Source: Heterobasidion occidentale
Taxonomy: Eukaryota > Basidiomycota > Agaricomycetes > Russulales > Bondarzewiaceae
Reading direction: 5' to 3'
Length of the DNA: 64,000 nt
Assembly (NCBI GenBank): GCA_039111635.1
Contig: JBCAQO010000002.1
Span: forward strand, 3,828,424 to 3,892,423
The notes beneath the pieces were generated by a model. The model was not told the origin of the DNA and did no database searches. It saw only the letters and a program-made list of their open reading frames with translations. Positions within the stretch are counted from its first letter, which is position 1; every line of letters begins with the position of its first letter. The position numbers were made by a program, and so were the translations under genes. Positions 10,626 through 22,296 of this stretch are shown here, piece by piece.

Positions 10626-12380
10626 TCAGATGTAGCTGGGGAGCTAAGGAACGTCTCTGCTTAGTGCGTGGTGTCTTTTATACGACGGAGGAGAGGCCGA
10701 TAGTGGCAGCAGCATGGAGGGATCCGAGAATGAGAGCAATTGTGATAGAGATAGGGGTAAGAGTAAGAGTCGCAACAACAGTGTAAATGGCCACTGTAGA
10801 TAGAGTGGGGTTAAAAGGAGTCATAGTTGTTTGCCTGGCTATGCTAATCCTTGGTTGGTCTGCTTTTGTAGCTCCTGGTATGCTTGAGTCTACCAATTAG
10901 AGTTGTCCAATCGCTCCTGCTGTAGCTTTGATTGAGACAAGTCTATATTGGGCTTCTTTAGTTGTGCTTCTCGATCATTGATCGCCGGTGGTAGCTCTAT
11001 TGATCGAGGAACCAGGGGCTGCTTCTTTAGCTGCATCATTTGTTTATTGATCTCTTCCATGATCTGAGGGATAGCCAATCCTGTAGCGAGAAGCTTCTTT
11101 TCGATCGGATGCTTCTCGAGCTTTTTTTTGATTTGATCCTCTTTGGCTACTCTGTTGAGTTCTAATTCAATTACCAGGGCCAGAATGGAGGCTTCCATTC
11201 CTTTGACTGCTCGAAGATGCCGGCGGTAGAAGTTGTTTATGGCTTCTTGTGCATTAGTGATGTTTGCTGTGGCTTCCCAGGAGTTGTCCGATTCTGGGTA
11301 GCCCTTCCATTTGATCAGGTACTGCAGTGTCTTCCATCGTCCAAAGCGTTGGGCTCCGACAATGGCTTCGACTTTGAATTTTTCTTGTCCCTCGATCAGG
11401 TCCGGGGCCGGTTTAGGGTAGTTAGGGCCATAGACCTCATTTTCCTTGTAGGGCGTAAGTCAACTAGCATGGAAGACATCATGAATGCGCTTCCAGCTGT
11501 TGGGCAGTTTCAACCTGAAGTTGACGTTTCCTATAGCGTTGGTAATTTCAAACAGCCCAAAGTGCTTGGGTCTTAGTTTCTCCAATGGGTGGTCAGTGTG
11601 GATGTTCTTCCCATCTAGCCATACTTGATCTCCTTTCTTAAAAGGTGGCAGGTCCGTTCCAAAATGGTCGTGCTGTATCCTCATGGCTTTGGCTGCAATT
11701 TTGAGGCTGGCTTGTGCTTTTTTCCTAGCACACTGCAGAGCTTCGAAGTGAGCGTCGGCGGTGGGGACATTCGTGTTTCCGATAATGGCTGGGTAAGCTC
11801 TTGGTTGATATCCATGTAGAAGTTCAAACGGTGACTTTTGCGTGGCTGAGTGCTGATGGGTGTTGTGGGCATATTCCGCATAAGAGATTAATGCAGCCCA
11901 ATTGTCTTGTAAAGAGCTGCAAAAAGCTTTAAGATATTGTTCCAGTTCTTGATTCACTCGTTCAGTAGCACCGTCTGTCTGTGGATGGTAAGCTGTGCTT
12001 AATACAGATTTGATTCCTAGTTTTTTGAGCAGGGCTTGCGCTACTTTTGAAGCGAACTGGGTTCCTCTGTCTGATATGATTTTATCCGGCAGTCCATATC
12101 ATCTCTAGGTGTTTTCTAGCAGGATCTTGGCTGTTCCGTCAGAGTCAATGGATTTCTAGCATGGTGTTATTACTGCAGTTTTGGTGAATTTGTCAGTCAC
12201 CACATGTAGTGAGTCATATTCGTTCGATTCCAGTAGATCTGTAATAAAATCCATGGTTATTGTTCCAAAGGGCTGATCTGGAATCTCTGTTGGTTGTAGG
12301 GGTACCATGGTAGGATGGGTGTCGTTCTTGGTAGATTGACAAATGGTGCATCCTTCCACATATTGGTGAACTGCATCTGA

Positions 12381-13181
12381 AAAATCACCCTCTTATATTA
12401 TGCTCTAATTAGTTCTATTTATGCCTTGTAAATAATAATTAGGATTAGAGACTTTTAGCTTACCCCCCCTCTAATCCTGTTCTAATTAGATATGATTTCT
12501 CTAAATCAGGAATTATTAACATTGATTATAACTTAAAATTTCAGAAAAATAAGAATAAATCAGGCATCAAAGTTCTCTTAGAGTTCTTATGAAGTCATGT
12601 TTATTAGAGTACTAATTGAACAGTTAAAACATATAGTATACCTTGTGACAAACTTGCCTTGTGCCAGAATTGAATCAACAACCTCATATATGCAAGCACC
12701 CAAGACAAATGCTCTAAGCCACTAAGCCACAAAGTCTAATATATTAGCTTGGTAATCTCAATAATTATACCTAATATAAGCAATGTCAATATTTTTGATG
12801 TTATTCAGCACTTATCTTTCCTTTATCTTATAAATAAACAGGTCTATAAATACCAAAAAAATCAGGTCTTTTATATTTCAATTTAAGCATCAGCTAAAAA
12901 GATAATAAACCAATGGAAAATAAGGAATACACTTTATATAGGGTAAAAACATATTGTGGCACTCATATAATTTAGATTTAGAAGGTGTGAAACTATGGTT
13001 GAGTTGTAACATTCAATACAACTCTATTAGTAAAGACAATGCTACCTTGATTACAAATTTGATCATAAACATGATTATGGACAATGAGCTATGATACACT
13101 CTAATTTGCTCAAATTAGCATTATCAATAATTATCAATGATTAGGATCTAATAAAAGGAGAGGGTTTCCTAGATGCGTGTT
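12381..13181. mobile_element. 801-bp AT-rich insert in element 2 integrase
   Basis: The integrase frame runs FTWPGIS up to 13182 and resumes SDAVHQYVEGC at 12380. Removing 12381-13181 restores it exactly with a duplicated TGA trinucleotide (12378-12380 and 13182-13184). The insert is strikingly AT-rich compared with its surroundings and has no long ORF. Its ends share a loose inverted similarity (ACCCTCTTATATTATG at the left; ACCCTCTCCTTTTATTA at the right when reverse complemented). It contains a tRNA-like sequence. It is a small non-autonomous element of undetermined class. Confidence 0.75.
12657..12734 (-). other. tRNA-like sequence (degenerate tRNA-Pro type, possible SINE head)
   Basis: On the minus strand the 78-nt segment starts CTTTGTG and ends CACAAGG, which pair as a 7-bp acceptor stem with one G-T pair. 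A box A match follows (TGGCTTAGTGG), then an anticodon-loop-like CTTGGGT with TGG in the proline position, and a box B-like GATTCAATTC. The anticodon and T stems are poor, so it is not a working tRNA. It could be a SINE head or a captured pseudo-tRNA. The proline assignment rests on recalled similarity of the loop region. Confidence 0.55.
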
Positions 13182-16144
13182 TGAGATTCCAGGCCAAGTG
13201 AATTCTTGTCCTACTGCTGCTAGGGTTCCTCTTTGTCCTAGATGTTCTGCTGCTAGATTATCATGGTTTAACTTGATGATGTCTTGACGAAGTTGTTCGT
13301 TTTGAGGAACATATATTTTTCCTTTATGAAGGACCAATCCTTCTTCTTTGTTCCATTCTTGTAAGCCTTTCTTCATACTTCGAGGTCCCAAGGTTTTGAC
13401 CTTGGCTAAGGTTTCTAGCAGCCATTCATCTTTTCTGTTTTCTTCAATGATTCATTTCCGAAGGTCGTCGTCTATTATGGTGACACCTCCTCGTCCAGTT
13501 GCCCTAATGTGAAGTATTTGGTGGAGGTCCTAACTGTCTTCTCTTTTGATTGCATTGATTTCTGCAAAGGATCTTTGGGTTTTGTTTGTATCATTGAAAA
13601 GTTTGGGTTCCAAGAGTGTTTCACCTGAATTGTCAGATTCCACCCTCTTTTTATGGTCTGGATGCCATGACAGACTGTCAGATTTATTAGTGACTCCCAC
13701 CTTGTGTGTCAATTTATAGTCAAAACGCGAGAGGTAGAGTGACCATTTTGCTTGCCGACGGTTTAATTTCTGGCTTGAACAAAACCATTCAAGGTTCTTG
13801 TAATCTGTCCAGACGTCTACTGGGTGGTCGACGCCCTCCAAGTAGTGTCGCCAAGCTTCAAAAGCTCGAACGACAGCCAGCAACTTTTTATCATAGTTTG
13901 GGTAGTTGCGTTCTGTAGGTGAGAGCAACTTGGAAATATAAGCACACAGGTGTCATTTTCCATCTTTGGCAACTTGTGATAACACTGCTCCGGTGGCAAA
14001 GTCTGATGCATTGCATTCCATACAAAAAGGGTTCCTTGTATCTGGCATGACAAGCACCAGAGATTCTGTAAATATTTGTTTTAGTGTTTGAAAGACTTCT
14101 TCCTATGTTGGTGTCCAATCCCAGGTGCGTTCCTTCTGTATTAACTCAAATAGCGGTTGTGCTATTTTTAAGTAGTCCTTGATAAACCTGCAATAAAAGT
14201 TGCAGAACCCTAAAAATGATTGCACTTCTTTGACTTTTCCAAGAGTTGGCCAGTCCATGATGCCGGCCACTTTGATCGGGTCCATTTTAAAATGTCCGTG
14301 CAATATAACATATCCAAGGTAGTTAATTTTCTTTTTATGAAAATGGCATTTCGAGGGTTGTAGATATAGATCGTTGTCTTGTAAGATCTGTAAAAATTTC
14401 CATATCATCTTGATGTGATTGTCCATAGTTTTGGAGAATACTAGGATGTCATCCATATAAATTGCCACTTTTCCGGCGTAGATAAGGTCTTTGAAGAGGG
14501 TGTTTATTATTGTTTGGAATGTTGCCGGTGAGTTAGTTAACCATAAGAACATGACCAGGGGTTTGTACATTCCTAGATTAGTGACGAACGTGGCTAGTTT
14601 CTCGCTTCCTTCTTTCATGCGTACGTTGTTATATCCTGTGTTGACATCCATTAGTGAGAAGTATATGGCTTTTGCTAGTAAGTCCAGTAATTCTTAAATG
14701 ATTGGCAGCAGGTACTTGTTCTTGATTGTTATTTTATTGAGCTTGCGATAATTTATTACCGGCCGTAGCTTTCCATTCTTTTTCTTGATAAAGAAAAATG
14801 GGAACGCCATATGCGACTTGGATTCTCGAATGAATCCTTTCTGAAGGTTTTTGTCTATGAATTTCTTGAGTTCCACTTGCTCTTCCGGACTGAGGATGTA
14901 TAGCTTGGGTTTGATCGAGTGATCCATTCCTTCCTTGATCTCTATTTTGTGATCCCAGGGTCGAGAGAGTGATAGCTGTCCCTTGGATCGACCTTCAAAA
15001 ACCTTCCTATAATTCTAGTATTCCTTTGGTAATATTTCCTCGGAGGACAGTTCGGGTTTCTCTTTGGTGGCTTCTTCTGTGAGCCTTTGTGAGTTGGTGT
15101 GCTTAGTTTTTCCCCTGTTTGTGCTTTGGCAGGCTTGCTTCCTTGAGCCGGTATGTTGGCATATGGAAGTTCTGTGGTTTTGGTGTGCTGTATGTCAACG
15201 CCTTCTTTGGAGTCATTATGTAATTCCAGTGCCTGTAAAGTTCCTGTATTGAGGCATCTAACGAGATAGACTCCGTCTTCTTCAAGATCCTTGGAGGGAA
15301 GTGCTGGAAGTCCATCACCATCCTCCGGAACGTCTTCTTCAGCCCATGTCAAAACCTTGTAATTTCTGATTCGGGCCTTCAAACATTCGGCATTCAACCT
15401 TTGAGTTGTGAACTCTGGACTTGTAGGTATTGTCCGCAGATGTGGTACTGCGGTGTTTCCCACTTTCTGGCCTGGTATTGCTTTTCCCGGCTTTTGCACT
15501 GGTATTGAGTAGTTGCCCGTTTGCGGTACTGTTTCCATGTGCCGTATACTTGGTTTAGGACGTCCTGGTTTCTTTGTAGCCCTTTTGGCTTTTACCGGTC
15601 CTCCCTTTATTTGGCAGGAGGGCAGGCATCTGGTACAGTGCAGCCCATAGATGTGCCAGTCGACTTCTGGGTTGTGTTCTAATAAGCAGTCGGTTCCTAA
15701 AATGACATCCTCTTTTCCTATTCCCACAATATAAAATCTTGCTGATTCCGTATGTGACCCTTCCTCTTTGCCTAGAACCTGTAACTTTAGGTTGGCAAAT
15801 TTTGTAATGGGTCCTCCTTTAAACTCTGTGTTTTGGACCGTACTGACTGGGATTAGGGTGGGGGTTTTATGTATAGTGATTTGATGTGCTTCTACAAAGC
15901 GAGGGTGCATAAAGATTCCAGTGGCTCCACTGTCCACCAGTGCTTGTGTAGCAGCTTTTCCATTCTTGCCTATGAGCATTGTTTCGAGTCGGAGTGATGG
16001 TGCACCATGTGATTTCATTTCCAAAAGATACAATACATCTGGATGTCCATGCTCTTGGTCAGTGTCTTTACTGGCCAGAGGAGCATACCGATTTTCTGCA
16101 AGAATCCTACTCTCCACATCTGCTGCCAATGGGAGAGGTCTTAA

Positions 16145-17250
16145 AAATTCTTCGACTCGCTAAAGGCTCAAACCTCTTCAATTTCTTCCATGCTGAGACC
16201 CATCATCATCTGGCAGATGTGGTTGACTCTGTTCATTCCTTCTTTGACATCTTCATCGTTAAATTGTCCTTCGTCCATTTCTCTTTCGTGCACCACCCTG
16301 TGACGAGGAGGTTGGAATCTTTTCTTGAGTCAAGAAGGACAGTTGCGCGCCATGTGCCCGGGCTTCTTGCAGAAGAAGCACTTGCCTTCTTTGGCAAGTC
16401 AATCTCTTTCCGCCGGGGTAAGTTTCTTGAAGCAAGTACAAACAGCATTGGCCTCCATTTCTGCGGCATCTATATCCATAGGTTTGTACTGGGGTTTCCT
16501 ATCATTCCGCGGAGGTGCCCTTTCATCATAAAAGGTTCACGGGGTGTAGATTTGGAATTTGCCTTTTTGGAGGTCGTATGCCCGGTCTCTTGCAATGCGC
16601 ATCCTTTCGTGTTTCTTTGCCTTCTCAACTAGCTCCTCTCAGGTTGCATCCTTGGAAGGATCTTCATAAATTCCTTTTGCAAGTTCCCATTTCAATTCTC
16701 TCAAGAAGTGAGTTTTCTTGGTTTCTTTGTCGACTCCGGCAAGCGCTGCGAGTTGTTCAAATAGCTATAGGTAGGTGTTGAAGGATTCCTTTCCTTGATT
16801 TACCCTGGCTAGTCTGTCTCGAGCATCCGCTTCCTTATTGAACTCTTTGAAGTCAGTTGCTATCTTTTTTTGGACTGAGGTGAGACCGACTGTTTCCTTC
16901 CAAGCGTATTTTGACCAATCATTTAATGTGTTCCTGGCTTGAGTAAAGTTTCTGGCCTATATTCTTGCGGACCCTTCCTTCATGTACAATAGAGCGTAAG
17001 CAATTTTGGCAAATTCATTTGCATAATCTTTTTGCCTGGCGAGGATCATCAGGTTGATTTCGTGAAGGAATTGCTCCATTTGTTTTTGGTTTCCATTGAA
17101 GGGAGAGGGTTTGTCCATAGCTGGTCCCTTGGACTCAATACCTCCAGGATTTGTCGACATTGTATTGGGCGGGGACTCTGGATCTCCAGACGGTTCTGGA
17201 TTGTTACTTGGTGTTTCAATATATCCTGACTCGGGAACTTGGTCAGATGT
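16145..17250 (-). pseudogene. gag: Element 2 gag with CCHC knuckle, several stops
   Basis: The frame beginning at ATG 17160 (MSTNPGGIESKGPAMDKPSP) reads through a gag-like helical domain (QMEQFLHEINLMILARQKDY) and later CFFCKKPGHMARNC, a CX2CX4HX4C zinc knuckle near 16340-16390. In-frame stops occur after GSARI, NTYL, IYTP, NCPS and EEV, so it is a pseudogene. The same frame is open upstream of the ATG (NNPEPSGDPESPPNT), so gag may be a continuation of the leader ORF. Confidence 0.75.
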
Positions 17251-18470
17251 TGGGGTTCGGAAGTCTGCTTGGGAAGTGGTTTCTTGTAAGGGGGATGCAG
17301 CAGGTGTATTTTTTCCAGGGATTCTACTTCCACTGGCTGTTTCTCTGGGTAGAGTATGTATGTGCGGTCTTGGTGAGTTACTATGCCTATCTGTCGGTGA
17401 TTTAGGCTTGTCGAAGGTCTTTCTTGTGATGTAGTCCGCGACCTTAACTGTGTATAGATAGAGTCCTGAGTGGACTTGCTTCCCTTACCAGGTGAGGAAT
17501 TCGTATTTGCTTTCTCCTCGTTTGTGGAAGAATCCTGTGAGGGTTTCTGTGTAGTAGAAGTGTCTCTTGTTCTCGTCGTAATAAAGTTGATCTTCGTTGA
17601 AGTCTTCAGGTAAGTCTTCGTAGATTTCTGCTGGGTCTGTTCTGTAGCCAGAAGGATATCCCAGGGTGATTTTGTCCGTTGTTTATTCTTTGAAGAAGAA
17701 GGGTACTGCCTGTCTTCTTCCAGCTTATAGTGCTTCTTGTAGGTCTGGGTCCCTTTTGATAATTTTGTTGATGGAAATATTAATCTGGTTGATGAGTTCG
17801 ATGATTTCGGAGAATGTGTGTCCTGAGATGAGGGTTTGGAGATGATAAGTTTTGTGGGTGAACTCTCCTCTTCTGACAATAAAAACAATCCCATCAATTT
17901 CAGTTCTGATTGGCAGAGAGTTAGGGGCTTCCAGTGTGTTTTCCTAGGTGGAGGAGAAGGTCCAGTGGATGAGGATTGAGTAGTGGTCTTGGTTCTCCTG
18001 ATTTTTGAGAAGCTCCTTTCTGATTCCATCTTTGTTGACGTTCCTTGCAATGGTTCTTCTAAGATCAGCGATAACTGCAATGGGAAAGTCGTCTGGTCTT
18101 CCGTCGTGTATCTTGACGGTGTTCTTTGTTCTAATGACATCAGGCTCTCCGTTGTCTGTGAGGGTAAACAGTGTCTTTGGTTTGTTGATGAAGCAAATCC
18201 CGGAAAATTGATATCCAGTTTTGCTGAGGTTGATGAAGATTTTGGGTGATTCTCATAGCCGGAATGTGGCTATTCCTGAATAAACCTTTCCTGGGTTGCG
18301 GTGTCTTGCGACTTCAATTGTTCCTGGGTTGTCAATTCTTCCTTGCAGGGTTCCTGCTTGGTTTACCTGTGCAGTGGTTGCTAGAATGTTGTTTACAGAT
18401 TGAAGAAAGAGCCATTGCTGCTGGGGATCCAGCTTGGGATAGGGTAGGGATGGAAGAGCTCATTCAAGTG
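17160..18470 (-). pseudogene. Element 2 5' leader ORF, broken
   Basis: Between the 5' LTR and gag the minus strand encodes a protein-like sequence in one continuous frame with scattered stops. In order it shows WLFLQSVNNILATTAQVNQA, KIFINLSKTGYQFSGICFI, FSEIIELINQINISINKII, GYRTDPAEIYEDLPEDF and FYYTETLTGFFHKRGESKY, leading into gag. Hydrophobic/polar periodicity and low-complexity-free composition support this frame. I do not recognise the family. It may be the N-terminal region of gag or a separate protein. In-frame stops include TAG near 17946 and several TAA. Confidence 0.5.
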
Positions 18471-18556
18471 TTAGGTGGAGACCTATCATGTGCACCAATG
18501 CACAAAGGGGATCCCCAAGCTAAACCTCTACAGCGTCGTAGAGTCGTAGACTCCAA

Positions 18557-19300
18557 TGGATGAAGATGATTGATCGCCTTTGAGCCCTTTCAAGGAATTC
18601 GGGGTTGCTTTCTATCTTGTCCTTAAAGAGGTTAAGAAGATGATCTTTGAGGTTCTCTCGATGGTGAGAAGAAACTGGATGATCTTTTCCTGTCCAACAG
18701 ATGACACGTGGAGGTGTCTAACTGAGAACACGGAAGGCGGCTAGGCCGGTGTAGTAGCGGATGAGTAGAGGAAGAGATGGGAATGGAGACGAGTCCAGTG
18801 CGTTGTTAGACCATGCAAAGGATTCTCAGATCTAACAAAGATCACGAAGTGTGGGCTAGGAAGGTAGCCAGACACCGGGCATAGTGCAGAGATTGAGTGT
18901 ATTACAGGTAAACAAGCTGAGCTTCTTAGAAGCTCATCTTGCCTATTTATCCAAAGATGTATCTAGGGCCGGATCAAGATCTGGTTTGTGCACTTCTCAG
19001 GTACTGAGGTAAACGATCAAGATCCATAAGCTAAATGTGTCATCGACCTGCCATATAACTAAGTATGGTAACCGGATCACTAATGTCTGTCCACATCTTG
19101 ATCGATCAGGAACCAGGGTCAGGGTCAGGAACTAATGTCTATCCACATCCAGAATCAGGAACGGTAAGTAAGCATTCATGCAGTTTAGCATGTAAATGGT
19201 GATGAGTCATTGAGAACAGTCCAAGTCTGAATCACGTCTGAAGCACTTGACCAGCCCGTCTGCTCACGTGCAAAGCACATGTTAGGACATGGTCCTAACA
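18557..19300 (-). repeat. 5' LTR of element 2
   Basis: This is the right-hand copy of the LTR at 8171-8914 and has the same 744-bp length if both begin at the TG. On the minus strand it starts TGTTAGGACC. The sequence just inside the element reads TTGGAGTCTACGACTC on the minus strand, a possible primer-binding site beginning TGG. Visible substitutions between the two LTRs are scattered along the length, so the insertion is not very recent. Confidence 0.85.
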
Positions 19301-20369
19301 ATACCATCTCAAACTTGCAGTAATTGCAGTAGACTCTGCCAGAGCCACCGATGCCCCTGAGCCACTGGCAATGATTGAAGTCAATAAGAAGATTGGACAG
19401 CTGCTTCACAAAGCCAACACCCATTTTCAAGTGGAGGTGTTCCTTCTTTCTCTTCAGCTTAGGTTTATGCTGGCAGAAATCTCTTAGAGTCACATTGAAG
19501 GCCTTGCTATAATTTCTGACGACAAAGATGTCAAGCATCACAAGGAGCTTTGGAATTTGTTTACAGCATTCATTCATGATTCTTGCCTAAATGATTCGCA
19601 AAAGGCTCTTGTTGTTGCAGAGAAGTCATCTGCATCTAGGCTTGCAGCCTGGTCAGCCATATATGTCTTTCGTTCCAAGTTCAAGAAATTCCGTCTAATG
19701 ATTCTGAGGGCACAAGATAGCCTGGCCAGGACCGGACACCTTGACAATGCGGAGCGCAAGCAGCTGGTGAGTCTGGTAAGAGCACGTGCCAACACTGCCC
19801 GTGAGTTCTTGCGGAACGTAGAGACATTGTACATCCGGAGCCAACTGTCAAATTTGCTGAAGGTTCTTGGTGAGGAACATAAGTGGTTTGAACTTAACTG
19901 TGGACAAAAGGCAGAGAGATATGTCCAGGAATATACGGAGCTTGAGACATATCTCATGACAGACCGGGGTTATCAGCCATCATTGATCCAGGAGATGGCT
20001 GATGTAGTAAAAGTGTTCGGATTCTGTGTGTTGGCAGGTAGCTGTGCTGACACCTACTAGTAGACTAACATCATTGTTATCCAGCACATTGTGGCCACTC
20101 CTATAACTGCCAGAATAGTCATATGTTTGTCATTGGCGAAGTAAGTCCTTCAATCACATGACTTTCCAAAGCCACCGACTGACGTTATTCAATGAATGCT
20201 TCAGTGCGGCGGTGCAATGGAAGAGGCCAGGTGTCCAGAATGTCAAGCTCCAATTGGAGGATCTCGTCATGATCTGAACAGCTCAAATACCCACGCAGCA
20301 GAATATGAAGAAATTACTCAGCAGCAGGGATCGGCAAATAGCCCTTGGGCTTGGGCTTGCGGGGCGTGA
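19301..20369 (+). pseudogene. ZNFX1-like protein, C-terminal fragment with RZ-type zinc finger
   Basis: Coding sequence is open from the LTR boundary (frame ...LKLAVIAVDSARATDAPEP) to a stop at 20367-20369. It uses introns 20038-20084 and 20141-20204, both GT-AG with a CTAAC or CTGAC branch. Exon 3 encodes HCGHSYNCQNSHMFVIGECG joined to GAMEEARCPECQAPIGG. This is the Cys/His pattern of the RZ-type zinc finger that ends NFX1-type zinc-finger proteins (ZNFX1, an SF1 RNA helicase family). The helix-rich part before it matches the linker region expected there. The helicase is absent: element 2 has cut the gene off at 19300. One in-frame TAG near 19484 breaks the fragment further. The family call is from motif recognition. 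Confidence 0.72.
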
Positions 20370-20654
20370 TGTAGATAGATGCGTGGACTCCACAAATGTG
20401 CAGTAAACTGTATTGCATTGCGGGGTATATCAGCGTCATTTGGATATAGAAGCGGAGGGGATGACTTTCCACATCTGGTCCATACTCTTGAGTGGCTGAA
20501 TTCATGCCGACGCGACAACTCTGTAAGGCACTTATCAGTCCGCTTACCTCATCAACGCCGAGGGCAAATTTGGTCTATTTTCAGCGAGGCCGTCTCTCAA
20601 CCTTTCACAGTCCTCCCTCCATATCCCTTCCGCCATCTTTCACTTTCCTGTAGA

Positions 20655-21926
20655 ATGTCCCCTCCGATGGCCGGTAAAGGGAAGGAGTCTGGAACTGCAC
20701 GCGTTCTCGGTTCAGGGACTTCTGGTGCGTGCCCCACAACTGCGACGTCAGCATGTGCAGTGTCCTCATACCGTTATGCCTGTTATGAATGGCTTCACCG
20801 AATGATGTTTAGGCGTCGCTGAACTGCTCGTGTTCCATCCGGTCGACACTATTGCTAAGCGACTAATGAGCAACAAGGTACGTCACACCATCGGTATACA
20901 GCCTATATCTCACGCATTTTCTTCCATGGTAATAGGCTTCTTCAGCAACAATCTCTTCCATTATATTCCGAGACCAGGCCACAGCTCCCCTCAGTCGGAA
21001 AATGCTCTCTCTGTTTCCCGGTCTTGGCTACGCCGCAGGCTATAAAATCTCACAACGGATATACAAGTTCGGTGGACAGCCTTGGTTCAATGACCTTCTT
21101 AATCGACACTACAAAGAGAGTTTCACCAGCGCCTTCGGTGAGCGAAAGGGAAAGAGCATCATGCAGGCGACAGCCGGAAGGTGAGTCATTGTGTTCCTTT
21201 GAGTGTGCGCTTGCCAGATTCTCACAATGGACACTCAGTTTGACAGGTATCGGTGAAGTGGTAAGTTCACCGGTCGGTTCTACACCGCCTACTGACCTTA
21301 CTGTGCTTGAAAGGTCTTACTCCCTTTGGACGCTCTCAAGATCAAGCGTCAAGTGAACCCTGAGGCCTTCCGTGGTCGTGGAGTCATCAAAATTTTCCTC
21401 GAAGAGGGGACAACATTGTACAGAGGCTGGGGCTGGACAATGGCGCGCAATGCCCCCGGTTCCTTCGCCGTGAGCTAATTTCACAATTTACAGCCTTCAA
21501 TCGTTCATTCGTCCCTGCGCAGCTCTTCGGCGCTTCGGCGGTAACAAAAGACTACGTTCTCGGCGTTTCCGACTATTCCAAAGCAACTTGGACCCAAAAT
21601 TTCATTGCATCAATTGCAGGAGCCGTCGCATCTATCACAGTCGCAGCTCCTCTGGACGTCGTAAAAACCCGTATCCAGAACGCGAACTTCGAGAACAAGA
21701 TGTCTGGCGTTACAGTCGTCAAAGAATTGATGAAACACGAGGGTCCTGGAGCACTGTTCAAGGGATTGACGCCCAAAGTATGTACATCTGGTTTCGGTCT
21801 GGACTTCAATACCTTAAAAGTGTTCGCTGATCCCCGATGGTGCAGATTCTAGTCGTAGGTCCCAAACTCGTATTCAGTTACACGATCGCCCAGTCCCTTA
21901 TCCCTTTGTTTGCAAATTACGTCTGA
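20655..21926 (+). CDS. GGC1: Mitochondrial GTP/GDP carrier (Ggc1-type), 7 exons
   Basis: Inner-membrane exchanger of the SLC25 family, importing GTP into the matrix in exchange for GDP. Exons join through introns 20725-20812, 20878-20935, 21181-21238, 21261-21313, 21470-21522 and 21778-21845. The protein of about 300 residues has three carrier repeats with signatures FHPVDTIAKRLMS, LLPLDALKIKRQVNPEAF and AAPLDVVKTRIQNANF. It also has Ggc1-specific blocks: SLFPGLGYAAGYKISQRIYK, YRGWGWTMARNAPGSFALFG and GPKLVFSYTIAQSLIP. The similarity to yeast Ggc1/Yhm1 extends over the whole length, so the gene looks intact. A second in-frame ATG at 20667 could also be the start. It is convergent with the YCII gene downstream. 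Confidence 0.92.
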
Positions 21927-22296
21927 GATGCCCACGTTCGCTCAATGATCGACAGTCTTTACGAGGTTTCCATCACCTGTTGTTGCGCAAGCAGACATCT
22001 ATAGAGTTTCTTATGTTGTTTCTAACTTGTCCCTCACTCACGCCCCACTCAGGATATCATACTAATCGTTTATTCGGAGCCTAATATAAAGCTTCACTTG
22101 CGATCCCAACTGCAGAGAGATGGCGAGAAGTCTTGCTCTACGCAAGCTCCTTGTGTCGCGTTTGTTCAAATCAGGCTTGAATCATGCCCTCGCGGCTAGT
22201 TCTGACCTTCAAGACTAGTGGGTATATGTAACGTCTGATCATTTATTCATACAAGAACCCCTCAATCAGGTTATCACCGTACCGGATCACTCCACC

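Larger units (their letters stand above)
10890..16129 (-). pseudogene. pol: Element 2 pol: protease, RT, RNase H, integrase, chromodomain (split by insert)
   Basis: Protease lies near 15500-15950, with an intact ALVDSGATGIF active site and VILGTDCLLEHNPEVDW. RT lies near 14100-14930 ([17 protein letters not shown]; catalytic AIYMDDILVFS intact). RNase H lies at 13530-14100; the first acidic motif reads ECNASDFATGAVL where an Asp is expected. The integrase zinc-binding region is interrupted at codon level by the insert 12381-13181. The catalytic core keeps D (MDFITDLLES), D (ISDRGTQFAS) and E (GATERVNQELEQY). A chromodomain (YLIKWKGYPESDNSWE) is followed by a Lys/Gln-rich tail ending at 10890. 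There are multiple nonsense codons, several of them CAG or CAA changed to TAG or TAA by context. The right boundary is the first codon of an open stretch and is not an ATG. Confidence 0.9.
8162..19300 (-). mobile_element. Ty3/Gypsy chromovirus, element 2 (both LTRs)
   Basis: Two LTR copies of about 744-753 bp bound an internal region that reads on the minus strand as leader ORF, gag, protease, RT, RNase H, integrase, chromodomain and an extra 3' ORF. It differs from element 1 in LTR and protein sequence and has many nonsense codons. The integrase zinc-finger region is split by an 801-bp insert. Its right LTR ends inside the coding frame of a ZNFX1-like host gene. I found no convincing target-site duplication. 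The outer flanks differ in character (old LTR on the left, host gene on the right), so the locus may have been rearranged after insertion. Confidence 0.9.

Noticed and set aside
15979..16632. 217-codon plus-strand frame opposite element 2 gag
   Set aside because: It is antisense to the zinc knuckle and gag sequence, with no domain or intron structure of its own.
17049..18140. 363-codon minus-strand frame, the longest in the leader of element 2
   Set aside because: It overlaps a different frame that reads as a natural protein (GYRTDPAEIYEDLPEDF and others) and shadows gag at its end. Its own sequence is a Ser/Thr/Gln/Lys-rich shifted reading.
19301..19303. Target-site duplication for element 2
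   Set aside because: The 5 bp after the right LTR (ATACC) do not match the bases before the left LTR (near TAGACC) closely enough, and the left boundary is uncertain by about 9 bp.
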